A stretch of 64,000 nucleotides of DNA from Adiantum capillus-veneris (lineage: Eukaryota; Streptophyta; Polypodiopsida; Polypodiales; Pteridaceae). This document shows positions 33,413 to 47,282 of this stretch, piece by piece. The first letter of the stretch is position 1. Every line of letters begins with the position of its first letter. The DNA lies in the NCBI GenBank assembly GCA_014529385.2, contig CM043970.1:49837898-49901897 (forward strand), given 5' to 3'. The notes beneath the pieces were generated by a model that ran no database searches, was not told the DNA's origin, and worked only from the letters and a program-made list of their open reading frames with translations. The translations under genes and the position numbers were made by a program.

Positions 33413-35335
33413 TTACGAGTCCATAACTTTTTCTGAAGAGATTCCTCGTGAGGGAAGCGCTCTAATCTCAGATTTTGCTTCGTATTCTCCTAAGTATGAA
33501 GGTAAGGTATTAAGCAAATGAGGTTTACTCTCTACTATTCTAAGAGAGCCTCCATATCCCCAGTAAGAATGCAGATCTAAGTCCAGTTGAGATCCTACCT
33601 CAAATTCCTCTATGGGAGGATTCCTGATGTCCTTTTCCCCATTAGTCTGATTAGCTTGACAACTTAGCTCGTTTGCAAAGTTTGCCTCTCTCACTTGTTT
33701 CCAAAACTCATTGTAATCCTCATCTCTTCCATAAGACCTCTGTATCACAGGATGAAAACTCTCTATTTCTTGATCTGTTGTGTTCATCACTATACGTTCA
33801 TCCCCGTGCATTTTTTCAGGCTTTTGTGCACTGTTAGGATTTTCAACTACCCGTGAGAGGATAGTCTCTTGATGAATTGGGTTTTCCGCTCCACAATTCA
33901 TTGGTTCTCTAGGTGGTTCTAACAAGGCTTGTGCAGTTTCAATCATTCTCTGACACATTTTGAGTCTTTGCTTTTCCAATTCTGCGTTTGGATAAGTCAA
34001 CCACTGTTGTTCTTGTGTTTGGTTGCTCTTTAATCTCTCTTCGTAAGCTCTCATCAGTGCATCCAATGGTTCATGTACTTTGTCGACTAACACTGATCCC
34101 CCTGAGCTCACGCTCGTTGTCTCTTTGATGCTCTTCAGTTTTGGCTTTTCAGAGTCCATTTCCCGTATTCCGTTTTGACTCTCAAGTTTCTCTAATCTGT
34201 CTTTTGTTTGTTTTAATTCCTCAGCTAGAATTGCGTCTTGCTGTTCTTTTTTCAGTTTCATGCGTGCTTTCCTAGCTTTCCATGTGTTTCTATGGCTTCG
34301 TCGTCCTTGACTAGCCAATTCAGTCTCTGACTTTCCATTCTCTGGTTCTCTAGTGGTTTTTTTTGGTTGAGCTCTAGTAGCAACTTGCGTTGGTATCAGA
34401 GTTTCATTTTCAGACCCACTGCTAGTAGGAATCGACTCTAGCATGTTCAATGTCATCTTTTGCACTTTGTTGGGATTCTTTGAACAATCCTCAATCAAGT
34501 GAGTGACACCACACTCTATGCAATATGAATTTATTCTAATGATCTCTGTGTGTGGACAAACATTCATCAAATGGTCACCTCCACACTTATAACAGGGTCC
34601 TAATGTAGGTCTTTGTGTCCCTTGATTTTCCCTTTGTGGATAAGTTGGTCTTTGGCCTGACAACCCTCCATGAGCTATGAACATAAGTGTTCTTGCGTCC
34701 AAGATATATCTCTCTTCATCTGAGGCGTGTGAGGATGTTGGTGGTCCAACATTTCCCATCATGCTCCAAGGTTCTGGTTGTTTTGGTTCTTCAGGTGGGT
34801 AATACACAGTAGGAGCCATGAGTGCACCGGAATCTTCGTAATAAGTCTGAATAGGCACTAAAGCTTGTTCTTCCTGATTCTCTAGGGTGGGTGCATATCT
34901 AATGCCCACTGGTCTTGCTCCTGGTAAAGGTGGTTGTTGCCCCAATACCGACTGTGGTCTTTCTATCCCCATAGGTCCTGGTACGTTTCCCGTTGGGTAT
35001 CGAGGTACTGGATGTACCTGAGGTGGTGCTATTTGAGCTGGAGGTGCATACTGACGCTCCTTTACATAACCCTGGTTGTAATAGAACTCCTCTGTTGAGT
35101 GATTTGTCCATTTTTGTTCAATCGCACACCATTTCGTTAGTTTTGGCATTGGTTTAGGGTATGCTGCTAATCTCCTTATAGCATCCTCTATCATTTGTTC
35201 CATGTTTGGCACTGTGGTTGTTTGGACATTCTTCTTAGTGGTGGTCTTGCTAGCTACGGATGATGAGCTACTGGATGCGACATCAGTATCCGTTGTCACC
35301 TCTCCATAAACCGCACAGTTATCCACTAAGTACAA
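33413..35335 (-). pseudogene. gag: Element A gag, C-terminal part with two zinc knuckles
   Basis: A 640-residue frame, part of gag. Residues about 95-200 are Pro/Gln/Tyr-rich. Two zinc knuckles follow at 248-260 (CYKCGGDHLMNVC) and 272-284 (CIECGVTHLIEDC), both CX2CX3HX4C, one residue shorter than the usual CX2CX4HX4C. Residues about 345-395 are a basic and charged coil (KARKARMKLKKEQ). The frame ends in TAA, with protease coding in the same frame straight after. It is joined to the capsid frame upstream by a frameshift near 35325. Confidence 0.85.
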
Positions 35336-36987
35336 TGCTTATCTGGGTCACTTGCTCAAAACTTGTACAAGCTTTCAGGTGCAAGTCTTTCTTAAGAGTG
35401 TTATTTCTCAGCCCTTCTATAAAGAGGACAGATAGTCTATCATCTTGCGGTCGTTCCTGTACTGGACATCTCTCTTTGTATTGTTTGAAGCAAAGCGATG
35501 CTTCCTTCACCTTTTCTTGCTCCTTTTGTTTGAAAGCATATATTTGGGATACCGTGTTGTGTTTGATCCCTCTTTTCGAAAATTCCTCGGCAAACTCTCG
35601 CAGCAAATGGTCAATGTCATAGAAACCTCCGCCATTCAGTGGTTGAAACCATGTCAATGTCGTCCCTTCTAAAGTAAGACCAAATCCTTCGTATTGTGTG
35701 TGGAAATCTATTATTTGCTCAGCTCTTAAGACTTGCTTAAAGAGTGAGACATGTGCATACGGATCTCCTGAGCCACTATAATTCTTCGGAATATACTTGG
35801 CCACTTGAGATGGTCTCATGCGTCTATTGTCTGCCACCAATCTCATTGCTCCTGTATCCCGACTAAAGCTTTCTCTTGCGTCATGGAATTCATGGGCTGC
35901 TCTAGTTGGCTCCCTTGCCACGAATTTACTACTAGAAGGCAAATGTGATGGTGCTGCTACAAACATCGGACCTACGGTAGTATGTGTAGGGAATGGAACT
36001 GCACTACCTAGATTCTAGCCATTGACTCTCTAGAATATAATGTTCCCATTGGATTTGGCATAGAATACTGAGGTTGACTGAAAGAATCAGCCACATGAGT
36101 TCTTCCTATTCCACTTGTTGCTATAGGGTCTGGCACTACATTTGTAGGTGCTGGTCTTTGTGAGCTAGGAGTGACATAATACTGATGGAGTGTTCCCCAA
36201 AAGTATGTATATCCTTCCAACTCCTTTTTATCCATTGTCGAGTATTGCCTTCCATACTTGTCAAATGCGACAATCTTCGTTTCTGATCCCTCTGTGTAGG
36301 TAAACACATAAAGTCTTTTCCGCTCTGTCAACTCTTCGACGTAGGGTTCCTCGCATCTATAATAGAGATCTTGCTCTCCGTTATTATGTTTGTATAGCCC
36401 CACATAGATGTTATCAGTGTTGACTCTCAAAGTTTCATTTTCTCGCCTTAACCCCGCATCAGGGAAGCTCATTGTTGGTGCTTTCTCTTTGGGTTCTTTA
36501 TCTACTTTGGCTTTTGTGCCCATCAATCCCCACTTGTCCACAATGTTAGGATTCAAACTACCAAGTACATGATACCTTCGTCATCTAGGTACCTATCTCC
36601 GCTATAGCTCACATGCACTAAGTCCTTGAACTCACTCGATCTATCTTCTATCTTTACACAATAGCGGTCCATACCATCTCTGTAAATCTTGGCACCTTTC
36701 TCATTGTCGTATTGATACTTTATGAACAATAGGTTCATTGTGGATGAAGGGTTTGATGGTCCTGCTGCCATGTTTTCTCTTTCGTTTAAGTTCAAGTATC
36801 CTAAGTGTTCAGTGAAAATCTCATAAGATCTCTCTGAAAAAGTATCGAAAATACTTCCTTCAAGGATCGGCTCTAACGGTCGCGCTACACTTTGGTTTAC
36901 ACTCTCCTCGGTTGATATAACACTTGCTTGTTCTCTTTGTCTCGGTTGGTTATTCTGGAGATATCTACCGGATCTCAAATTCATCAA
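35319..36987 (-). pseudogene. gag: Element A gag, N-terminal part and capsid
   Basis: The start is the ATG at 36985-36987 (MMNLRSGRYLQ), the first good frame after the leader. Three pieces are joined by frameshifts near 36555 and 36000: 36987-36553, 36556-36008 and 35966-35319. The last contains the retrotransposon capsid domain (IPKNYSGSGDPYAHV, TLTWFQPL, LLREFAEEFSKRG). It belongs upstream of the zinc-knuckle part. Confidence 0.82.
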
Positions 36988-38377
36988 TCCCCCTAGAGGA
37001 ATCTAACTTTTCAGTCTCGGCAGTTTGTTTATCCCAATTCTCTGTGATCAAAAGTGATCCAAACTGAATGATACTTGGTCAAATGGTTTGTTTTGTCAGT
37101 TGGAAGACTTCTGTTACCTCAAGTGAAAATTTTGTATTAGATTTGCTCAAAAAGACATTATACACGTATGATGTCTTTTTTCATAGATTTTGGATATTTT
37201 TGCTTTGCTCACTCCCAATAGCACCCTTATACTCTATCCACTCATTCAATTTGAACTCTGTTTGTGCAAGTTATGGCCAGATTAGGCTTTTCTTAGCAAT
37301 TTTCCGATTTTTAACTTACTTGAAGTCAAATGTGATCCAAATGACATGAAACTTGAAATACAAGCTCTAGACAACTAGTACAAAGGATCTATGTTAGCAA
37401 AATATCAAAATATGCCCAGAATTAGGTTAGAGACATCATATGCGTATGATGTCTTTTTGCTCAATTTTGGTCAAGATTCAATATTTAAGCTTTTCACAGT
37501 GTTTGTAACAATGTTGTCAAGTAAAATTTGAAAAATCACTTCAGCAAGTGCCAAAAGACATTATACACATATGATGTCTTTTGTCCCAGGTTTTGCCAGT
37601 TTTCAATTTTAAGCCTTCTCAAGTGTTTATCTTTGAGTTTCAAGTGTTTTATCAAGTCTGAATGCAAATATAAGCTCTGAATCAAATTTTCTATTCTTTG
37701 CATTTTTTACACTCTTGACTTGGTATTTTGAGTTTCTAAAAGTGTTAAAGCCCTTGTTTTATGTTGATCTTAGGGTAAAACCCCCCTTTTGAACACTGTG
37801 GTAATGTTAAATTTTCTGTTTTGGTCTCTGTTTGGCCCCTAAGACATCATACGCGTATGATGTCTAAAGTTGCAAAATTCCAGTTTTTCAACGCAGAACT
37901 CTTCCAAGAGCTCTCCTAAGTGCTCATCAACACTCAGTCTCACAGAAAATTTTTCTGAACTTTGTTTATGCAAGTTTCACTACCAAATCAACGTTTTAGT
38001 GATCTAACATGCAAACAAATACATCAAGAAAATAAATCACTGATTAATAGCTCTAGATCGGGATCAAATCAAGTCCTACCTAAGCTACTTCTAATCATAA
38101 AATGGGTTTTTGCAATTGTGAGTATAAGGAGATTCACTACCACACACGGACTAGTAAATACCTCAATCTCAACAACCACTCAACACCAACAAAAATCAAT
38201 CTAATCTAAACTAAAAAACTGTCAAACACGAAAGACCCAGGTATACCACAAGTTTCCTAGTACCTCTCAAAGATCCTCGGAGTCCACCACTCCTAGACCT
38301 TTCTAACTAAAATATATAAATTAACAAAACAAATCACCTCGTAGGATTAGTCTAAGGTCACCTACTTAGGGCTCTCG
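36988..38377 (-). other. Element A 5' leader with palindrome array
   Basis: About 1.4 kb between the primer site and gag with no supported frame. It holds four 22-bp palindromes (see 37154-37864). The part next to the primer site (37865-38377) shows nothing else that I recognise. Confidence 0.75.
37154..37864. repeat. 22-bp palindrome array in the 5' leader of element A
   Basis: Copies lie at 37154-37175, 37432-37453, 37557-37578 and 37843-37864 (core CATCATACGCGTATGATG in the last, a perfect palindrome). Spacings are 278, 125 and 286 bp. The surrounding sequence shows weak repeat similarity. The same motif recurs at the other end of the element. Confidence 0.85.
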
Positions 38378-38395
38378 TCCCCGGCAGCGGTGCCA
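38378..38395 (-). other. Element A primer binding site (tRNA-Asp-like)
   Basis: The plus strand reads TCCCCGGCAGCGGTGCCA, matching the expected tRNA-Asp 3' end at 16 of 18 bases. Two bases separate it from the 5' LTR. Confidence 0.85.
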
Positions 38396-38397
38396 AA

Positions 38398-39345
38398 TGT
38401 TGTGGCGGTTACGCCGCTAGCGGTGGCTATGATAGCGAGAACTCAACCGACAAACAAGAATGTCAGACGAGGACGGAGCTTGACCCACAGGCGCATGGAA
38501 ACAAATAGGTGGGTGTCAAATCACCTACTCGACCTTATAATGACAATCACTACCAAGGAAATCGAGTCTAAGTTCTCAAATACATAAGTGACTGAAATCC
38601 GTACTACGAACAAATGCTATCCAAAACATGATCTAGAGTCATCGAATCAGTCTCAAACTCAAAGGGGGGTCTCTACACTAGGTAAGGACAATACCCTATG
38701 AATCTACAATACAATCTCAACCTGTAACCACTCCGTGTAGTAAACGCGTATGAAGACAGGCCAAAAAATACAGGTGACCGAATCTTGACTCCGATGGTAC
38801 TAATGTGTAGCTCTACTTGTTGTGGTTCTATAGATATATGGCACGCTCAATTCCGACACACAGGTAGGGAGAAAACTCACATAGAAGCTCGTGGGAGCTC
38901 CCCTCGTGTAGAATCCGAATGAACACACGCTTGGTATCGGTGAGTAGCTCTCGCTGTTGTTAACACAATGGTGGTGTCTCTTCTCCAATGGCGGCTCCAT
39001 AGCTCGCGTAGCAAGAGGATAGAATCTCTCTCTCACTCACTCTCTCAGACACAGTCACGGCGCTCAAAAACTCATCTTGATTAATGATTCAAAATTGTGT
39101 CCTTAGGTTTACAAAAATTGGCTCTTATACCTCAGCCTTGGAAGTGTGAAAACATCTGTAATCTAATTACGTAAGCAGGTGAAACTACTTGGGGAATACA
39201 AGCTAGAAACTCAATTGAGTCCCGCTAATTACAATGAATTGGCTCCATGAAAAAAATGAAATGTCGGAAAGACATTTATTACAATAAGTGTTTACAAAAA
39301 CATGAGTGTGAGCCAAAATGTATAGGTGTGGTCCTCCGCTCAACA
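38398..39345 (-). repeat. Element A 5' LTR
   Basis: 948 bp, TGTTG...CAACA, the partner of 4177-5055. It retains the 77 bp (38518-38594) lost from the other LTR. The outer flank is ACTTT (39346-39350). Confidence 0.93.
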
Positions 39346-39350
39346 ACTTT

Positions 39351-40194
39351 AGACTCCTTTGATTCCTCTTTAATCTAGTTTGAATTGGAAGCATCCCTAA
39401 CGGATTTTTATTCTCCTCCACTTCCAGCACTTTTGGGCTGATATTGAACATATTCAAAAGTTCTTCATCAAATTTTGGAGTAGTTTCTTATGTTGGGTTT
39501 TCAAGCCATGGTTCAATATAACCCATGGGAACATACCCCCATGGCATGCATATACACTCAATCTGAACCACTCTTTCAATGGAGTTTTGCATGGAAAAGT
39601 AGTTCTATATATGTAGTTTTTTAATCAATCAATATACAATGTGGTTATTTTTTGCGAAGGCTCTTCTCTCTCTCTCTATCTCTCTCTCTCTTCTTGTTGG
39701 TTTTGTTTTGTAGCACTTTCTCAAGATCGCCATGGATCCTACATGCTATCATTCTCCATAGTTGTTGCCCTCAGATATGCTTTTGCTAAATGCATGCACA
39801 CTACATGTTATGGGCCCTAGTGTTTAGCAAAGACTGATTTGGAGCGGCATGCACATTCATGAAATTAAAAGCTTCTAAAGCATTTTGCCCTATATGTGCA
39901 ATATCACTATGAGATTAGTTGTAGATCTACCAATCACCAATAGAAGTCATGGCTCAGTTTGGATGCTTGTAGGTCAGCTCACTACAGTTAACCAAGATGA
40001 TTGTTCCTAAAATTATTGATTACATAAAAATAATGCAAAGAATTGTGATCCCTATTTACCAATCATTTTTGAGGACTATCTCTAAACGGTATTTTGGATC
40101 CGTTTTCTTTTGTCTTTCCTTTTAATCAAAATTTTGAGATCTTTTCTTCTCTCACCCATCTCTCTTGTTTTGTTAAGGTCTTTCAACTCTACCA
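39351..40194. other. Spacer between element A and an old gag fragment
   Basis: 39351-39600 has a coding-like minus-strand stretch (LLNMFNISPKVLEVEEN) that I cannot assign. 39664-39695 is a CT/TCTA microsatellite. The rest shows nothing recognisable. Confidence 0.5.
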
Positions 40195-41540
40195 ATGGTT
40201 GTAGAACGACCCTCTCTTGGACGAACATTGCTGGTGGGGGACTCCATAAGGGTTTGAGCTATTTCAATCAACTTTTTGCACATCTCCAATTGTAGCTTGT
40301 CCCACTCCGCGTTAGGATACATCATCCATCTATGTTCCAGAGTCTACCTGATGTCCAATCTTGCTTCATAAGCATTTAGAATTGCTTCTAATGGCTCAAA
40401 CTATTTGTCAACTAGCACAAAACCTCCCGAACTCATTCCTTTTGGTTTGGTTTCCTTTGGGTTCAATTTTGTTTCATGTGTTTCTCTAGTATAATACTAG
40501 GTTCAGGTTTTGTTGATCGCTGTGTTTGCTCTCAAGCTTGGGATATCTCAGCTGTGATTATGCCCCTAGTGTTCTTCCTCATGAAACATCTGTATTGGTA
40601 CTAAAGAGGTTTCTTCCAAATATTGTTTTGGATATACATATCTCATTGCAACTGGATTATCTGGTAGTGGTGGTTGATGGCCTAACACTGGTCTTGGTAT
40701 TTCTGCTCTTGGTGGTGTATTCACTGGTCCTGCGGCATATCATCTTGGTGGTAGTGGTGTTGGCCTATTGGGTTGATACTAAGGGTTGGCTAGAATATTT
40801 CATAATATGGGGGGCTAGGTTGATGAGGCCTTTCCCTAATTTGCCCCCAATTATAATAGCATTCCTCAGTGGTATGATTCATCCACTTATTTTTGAAATT
40901 GCTCACCACTTTGGCTTAGGATATGGCTGAGGCAATGTAGGGCATTGTGGCATTGGATGATCTCCTCCACAAGTTAAACATTGCCTCAAAGGTGGGACTC
41001 TTTGGTTTGGAAAACCCAACATTGGCCCCATTCTGCTCGCACGTTCTTCCACAAGCTATTTGGTGTTCATTTATGTTTGCGGTTGCAGTGCTATTTTTGT
41101 AGAGCTTGGTTTGTTGGTTGCTAATCTAGAATCCATTGATCCTACATATGCATCCCTCAATGCTTCTTTGTATATTTGGCAGTTTTCCACTAAGTAGATG
41201 GCTTCCTTCATAACCTTGTCTAGGGTCATACATTTCTTCAAATATAGATCCTTCTTGAGGTGTTTGTTTTTTTAGCCCTTTTATGAACAACATCACTTTG
41301 AAAATCCTCCTGCGATTTCTCACATGGTGGGCACCTCTTGATGTATTTCTTGAATCCCAAGGCAGTTTCTCAAACTTTCCCTCCCTCTTTTTTTTCTAAA
41401 GGAATGAATCTGCAACATGATATTATGCTTGATTCCTCTCATGAAAATCTTTAAGCAATGCGTCTATATTTCCACAGCCTTACTTTTTCAAGGGTTTGAA
41501 CCAAGGGATGGCGAGGCGTGTGTGAGTTAGGGGACTTTTC
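40195..41540 (-). pseudogene. Old gag fragment related to element A
   Basis: Minus-strand translation in shifting frames matches element A gag in order. Near 41300-41130 is a capsid end (LFIKGLKKQT compared with LFIEGLRNNT in A). Downstream, near 40430-40270, are SSGGFVLVDK and MMYPNAEWDKLQLEMCKKLIE, compared with SSGGSVLVDK and LTYPNAELEKQRLKMCQRMIE in A. Many stops and frame changes occur. It is a third, older copy of this family, gag only. Confidence 0.75.
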
Positions 41541-41748
41541 CCATATCTCCTTAAAACCCTCAACTAGCTAGTTACTGGGCTAGTTGAGCCAAAAAGTAAA
41601 AAATAAAAAATAAAAATATAATATGGATCATTTTTTGTGTAAATATTTCATTGTATATAGGGCCTAGATATAGAGGTTTTTTATTATAACTATTTTGGTA
41701 TTTATCTAAATACTTTTATCTAGGTGTGTATTATTTGCTTAAGTATGT

Positions 41749-42528
41749 TCCCGGGGGATTCACTCTATATACAAAACAGGATGCCACGTGCGAGTGAACA
41801 ACTTTGATAAAACCCCTATATACGACTCATATTAGGGAATATGACCCCCCTTTCTACGGTTATACGAAAGTCAATGCAAAAAACTATTATACCCCTATCT
41901 TACATATAAAATTTAGGTCTCACATGATCTAACTAAGTAAAACTAGTCAAAGAGTGTGTAGCATAGTGACTGGCAATGTACTAAGGATTCACTTTTGTTG
42001 ATAACTAGATGTACCCTCAATGTGTCTTAGTTTTACTTTCAAACTATGTGCCCTTTGAGCTTGCACTCTAGCTACTCGTCCAATTTTGACCAATTTAAAT
42101 TACTAAAAAAACATGGTTATAAAGTTGTGCTAGGTTCTCCGTGTAAATTTGCATCTATACAAACTCTTTATAGCTTTCATCCCTCAACAAATGAACTATA
42201 ATAACAAAACAAGCAATTGATACAAAGTACTATTGGTTCTTGCATGTATCTTGGTAGCTATTGACTCACAAGTTTGAGGGAAGAGTCTTTTGGGAAGCCA
42301 TGATTTTGAAACACAAAAACTTCCGCTCATTTTTTCCTTTTCTCACTCCACACCCCCCCCCCCCCCCCCCCCCCCCCTAAATATGATACACCCTCCCTTA
42401 TTTTTTAGCTTAGGAGATAAATTATTGAGGGCCTACCCCTAACTTATACGCTTATGTAACTTGTAGAAAAACCCCCCTCCCCTACACTTACGTGGTGCGA
42501 TAAGTTTTCCATGATGAATCCCCCGGGA
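41749..42528. mobile_element. MITE-like element with 14-bp TIRs
   Basis: TCCCGGGGGATTCA at 41749-41762 is matched by its exact reverse complement at 42515-42528. The element is flanked on both sides by GTATGT (41743-41748 and 42529-42534), a 6-bp target duplication. It is 780 bp, AT-rich, non-coding, and has C-rich stretches and a 25-nt poly-C. The family is not recognised. Confidence 0.65.
42353..42377. repeat. Poly-C tract (25 nt)
   Basis: An uninterrupted run of 25 C inside the MITE-like element. Length may be affected by sequencing error. Confidence 0.8.
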
Positions 42529-43021
42529 GTATGTTATGTACATTGACTCACCATTACCACAATTTTTTTAACCAGTGTGCATACTCTTTATTCTATAAAA
42601 AGATCTTTTCACACAAGCCTCTCTAAATTTTTGTGGGAATCCACTCCAAAAAAATTTCACAAAATATCTTTCACCCAGTCAATCCCTTCTACTAAATTAC
42701 CATTTTCTACATGCATTTTTCTTTAATTCTTATAAATGGGTCTACATCAATAAAAACAAATGAGGGATCCCTCATTTGATTTCCAATATTTTAATATATT
42801 ATATATAGGTGACACTATTCTAGATTCCAAAAATTGTTTATAAACTAACCTGTTTTATTTTCCTCATAGCCATATATCATATTTGTGAATTTTTTAATCC
42901 ATGCATGTTTTCAAACCTTTAAGAACCTATAGGTCATGGTTTCATGCAAGGAGGGCCCCCCACTCTGCCCACTTTCTCTCACAAGTCATCCTAGCCTTCT
43001 CTCACCTTCGTAGTCTTCCCA

Positions 43022-45301
<2,280 letters not shown>

Positions 45302-46600
45302 ATGGAGGCCCAACACCAAATTTCAAGATATCCTCTCTTTTTTGGAGAGCCTGGTGACGAGGATTCCAAGTTGTCTTTAGCAAATTTTAAAATGGCTTGC
45401 CACACAAAATGAGTGATAGGAGATGAGGAATTTAGAAATGTTTGAGTTAGTACTTAGGAAAGATACTAGCACTTGGTTTTCCTCTTTGTTTGAGGAAGTT
45501 AGAGAGAGCTATAGGGAGGTTGTGGATCACTTCAAGGGATATTTTTTCGAACCCCAAAATAATCAGAAACTATTGCAAGACATTGTCTCCTAGAAGAAAA
45601 AATACCTAGATGACTACTACACCTACAAATAGGAGTTTGTACGTATATGGGTAAGGAACATTGCTAGCCCCAAGGATGGTGCAAGATTTCTAAAGAAGGA
45701 GAGATTTATAGGTGGTTTATTTCCCACACTCAAGATAAAAGTTGAGGTTTGTGTACCTGTCACCTTTGATGCCGCTGAAGCTAGGGCTACCTTGAAGTAC
45801 AGGAAATTGAAGTGCATTCAGGGAGAGCTTCCAGTAGAAGGTTCTAGGCCTAAGGAGAATACAAATCAACCACCTCTAAACATATACCCAAGGTAATAGC
45901 TGAGGTAAATTGAAAGGTTGAATGAATTTTTGAGCAACCTGTCAAGTCACCTTGCACAATCTGTAGGTCCCAAGGGACAAACTGTGAAATCTGAGGAATG
46001 AGAGCCACATCATAGGCGAGTATTACATTGTTGAAACTGCAAGGAATCTAGGCATGTGATGTATAATTGTCCTTGGCGCCATGGGAAACTAGGGAATCTT
46101 AACTTGAATTATCTAGTGATGAATGCAGGTGAAGGAACTAGTCCCAAGGGACAAACAATGAAATCTGAGGAATGAGAGCCACATCATAGGTGAGTATTAC
46201 ATTGTTGAAATTGCAAGGAATCTAGGCATGGGATGTATAATTGTCCTTGGCGCCATGGGAAACTAGGGAATATTAACTTGAATTATCTAGTGATGAATGC
46301 AGGTGAAGGAACTAGTCAACAACCAATGCTTCTGCAAAGACCAAATGGAGCAAGATCCCCTCCACGAGGAGTGGAAGGAGTTTCACCTTTGCCAGGTCCA
46401 AATGTGCATGTGGTAGAAGTGACAAATTCAAATCAGGTTGACATGGAAGCAAATAGAAGGGTGGTTGTGGAAAAGGTAAGGAGAAAGAAGGATTCACATC
46501 ACAAAGTGACCATGGACAAGGCAAGAAGGTGGAGGAGACCAAGAAAGCCAAGAGGACTCATAATCGTATCAACCTCCAAGACTTACCTCTTGGACATGGT
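45302..46600 (+). pseudogene. Decayed Tat-like gag
   Basis: The ATG at 45302 opens a gag-like frame (FFGEPGDEDSKLSLANFKMAC) with stops. The capsid domain continues through 45480-45640 (STWFSSLFEEVRE, VVDHFKGYFFEP) and 45650-45850 (RFLKKERFIGGLFPTLK, AEARATLKYRKLK). A CX2CX4HX4C zinc knuckle with an internal stop is present twice because of the 174-bp tandem duplication 45969-46316. A basic C-terminus follows. It is plus strand, opposite to elements A, B, N1 and N2. Confidence 0.75.
45969..46316 (+). repeat. 174-bp tandem duplication in Tat-like gag
   Basis: Two units (45969-46142 and 46143-46316) are nearly identical. 174 is 58 codons, so the duplication keeps frame. Each unit carries the zinc knuckle region and ends GGAACTAGT. 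Confidence 0.92.
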
Positions 46601-47200
46601 ATGGATCCATACTAGCTGTTGGAAGACATGAGAGGTAAGGGTCCTGATATTTCATGGCCTCAATTTCTTACATTGTGTTCACAAGTTAGGAGGGAGTTAA
46701 AAAAGGCAGCTAGTACTAGGAGAAAGGTAAAAGAGAATGTGTCCGTTGTGAAGATTGCACAAGATGAAATAAATGAGGATATTATAATTGTGCTAGATTG
46801 TTACATCAAACCAAGGCTGGTTAGAAAAGGTCTAGTAGATGGGGGTGCACAAATTTGCATCATAAAAGAGGGACTCATGCAAAGACTAGGCATGCACATG
46901 CATGCTACAACTCAAATCAAAGACAAGATGACAAACAATATCAATGCTAGGTGTGTAGGAATTGTAAAAATGTTTTTCTGGAGGCCTTTGGCATTAAGAA
47001 GGCTATTAATTTTTATGTTATGTCTACCAAGGGAAATGACTATCCATTTATCCTAGGAAGACCATGGATAATGAGAATGCAAGCTTTGCAAGATTGCAAA
47101 AGTGGAAAGTTGATTTGCAAAAATGACAATCACAAGAAGGTTGTCTTTGGCATGAGGAGCAACACCAAGAGGAGCTCCGTGAAGAATCATCTCAGAGTGA
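46601..47200 (+). pseudogene. Decayed Tat-like protease
   Basis: The frame 46619-47056 has a hydrophobic strand and active-site-like loop LVDGGAQICIIKEG (D-G-G instead of D-S/T-G). After a frame change the second signature FILGRPWIMRMQ appears at about 47048-47085. This is a typical retroelement protease layout. Confidence 0.78.
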
Positions 47201-47282
47201 GATAGAGCAATACTGGACCTATAGAACTTCATAAGAAGAAAGTAGTGGTAGTATTACTAGAGAGGAGCCTTCCTTCAAAGTC

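Larger units (their letters stand above)
4177..39345 (-). mobile_element. Element A: Ty3/gypsy LTR retrotransposon (host of two nested elements)
   Basis: The outer limits are set by two related LTRs (4177-5055 and 38398-39345), both TGTTG...CAACA, and by the identical 5-bp flanks ACTTT at 4172-4176 and 39346-39350. A tRNA-Asp-like primer site lies inside the upstream LTR and a G-rich polypurine tract beside the downstream one, so the element reads on the minus strand. Removing nested N1 and N2 with one target duplication each leaves about 18.8 kb, which is large for Ty3/gypsy. Domain order is gag, protease, RT, RNase H, two HHCC modules, integrase, second protease, basic tail, internal polypurine tract, palindrome array, 3' ORF. 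Many stops and frameshifts make it inactive. It lacks a chromodomain; I place it among the non-chromoviral (Tat/Athila-side) lineages by inference. Confidence 0.93.
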
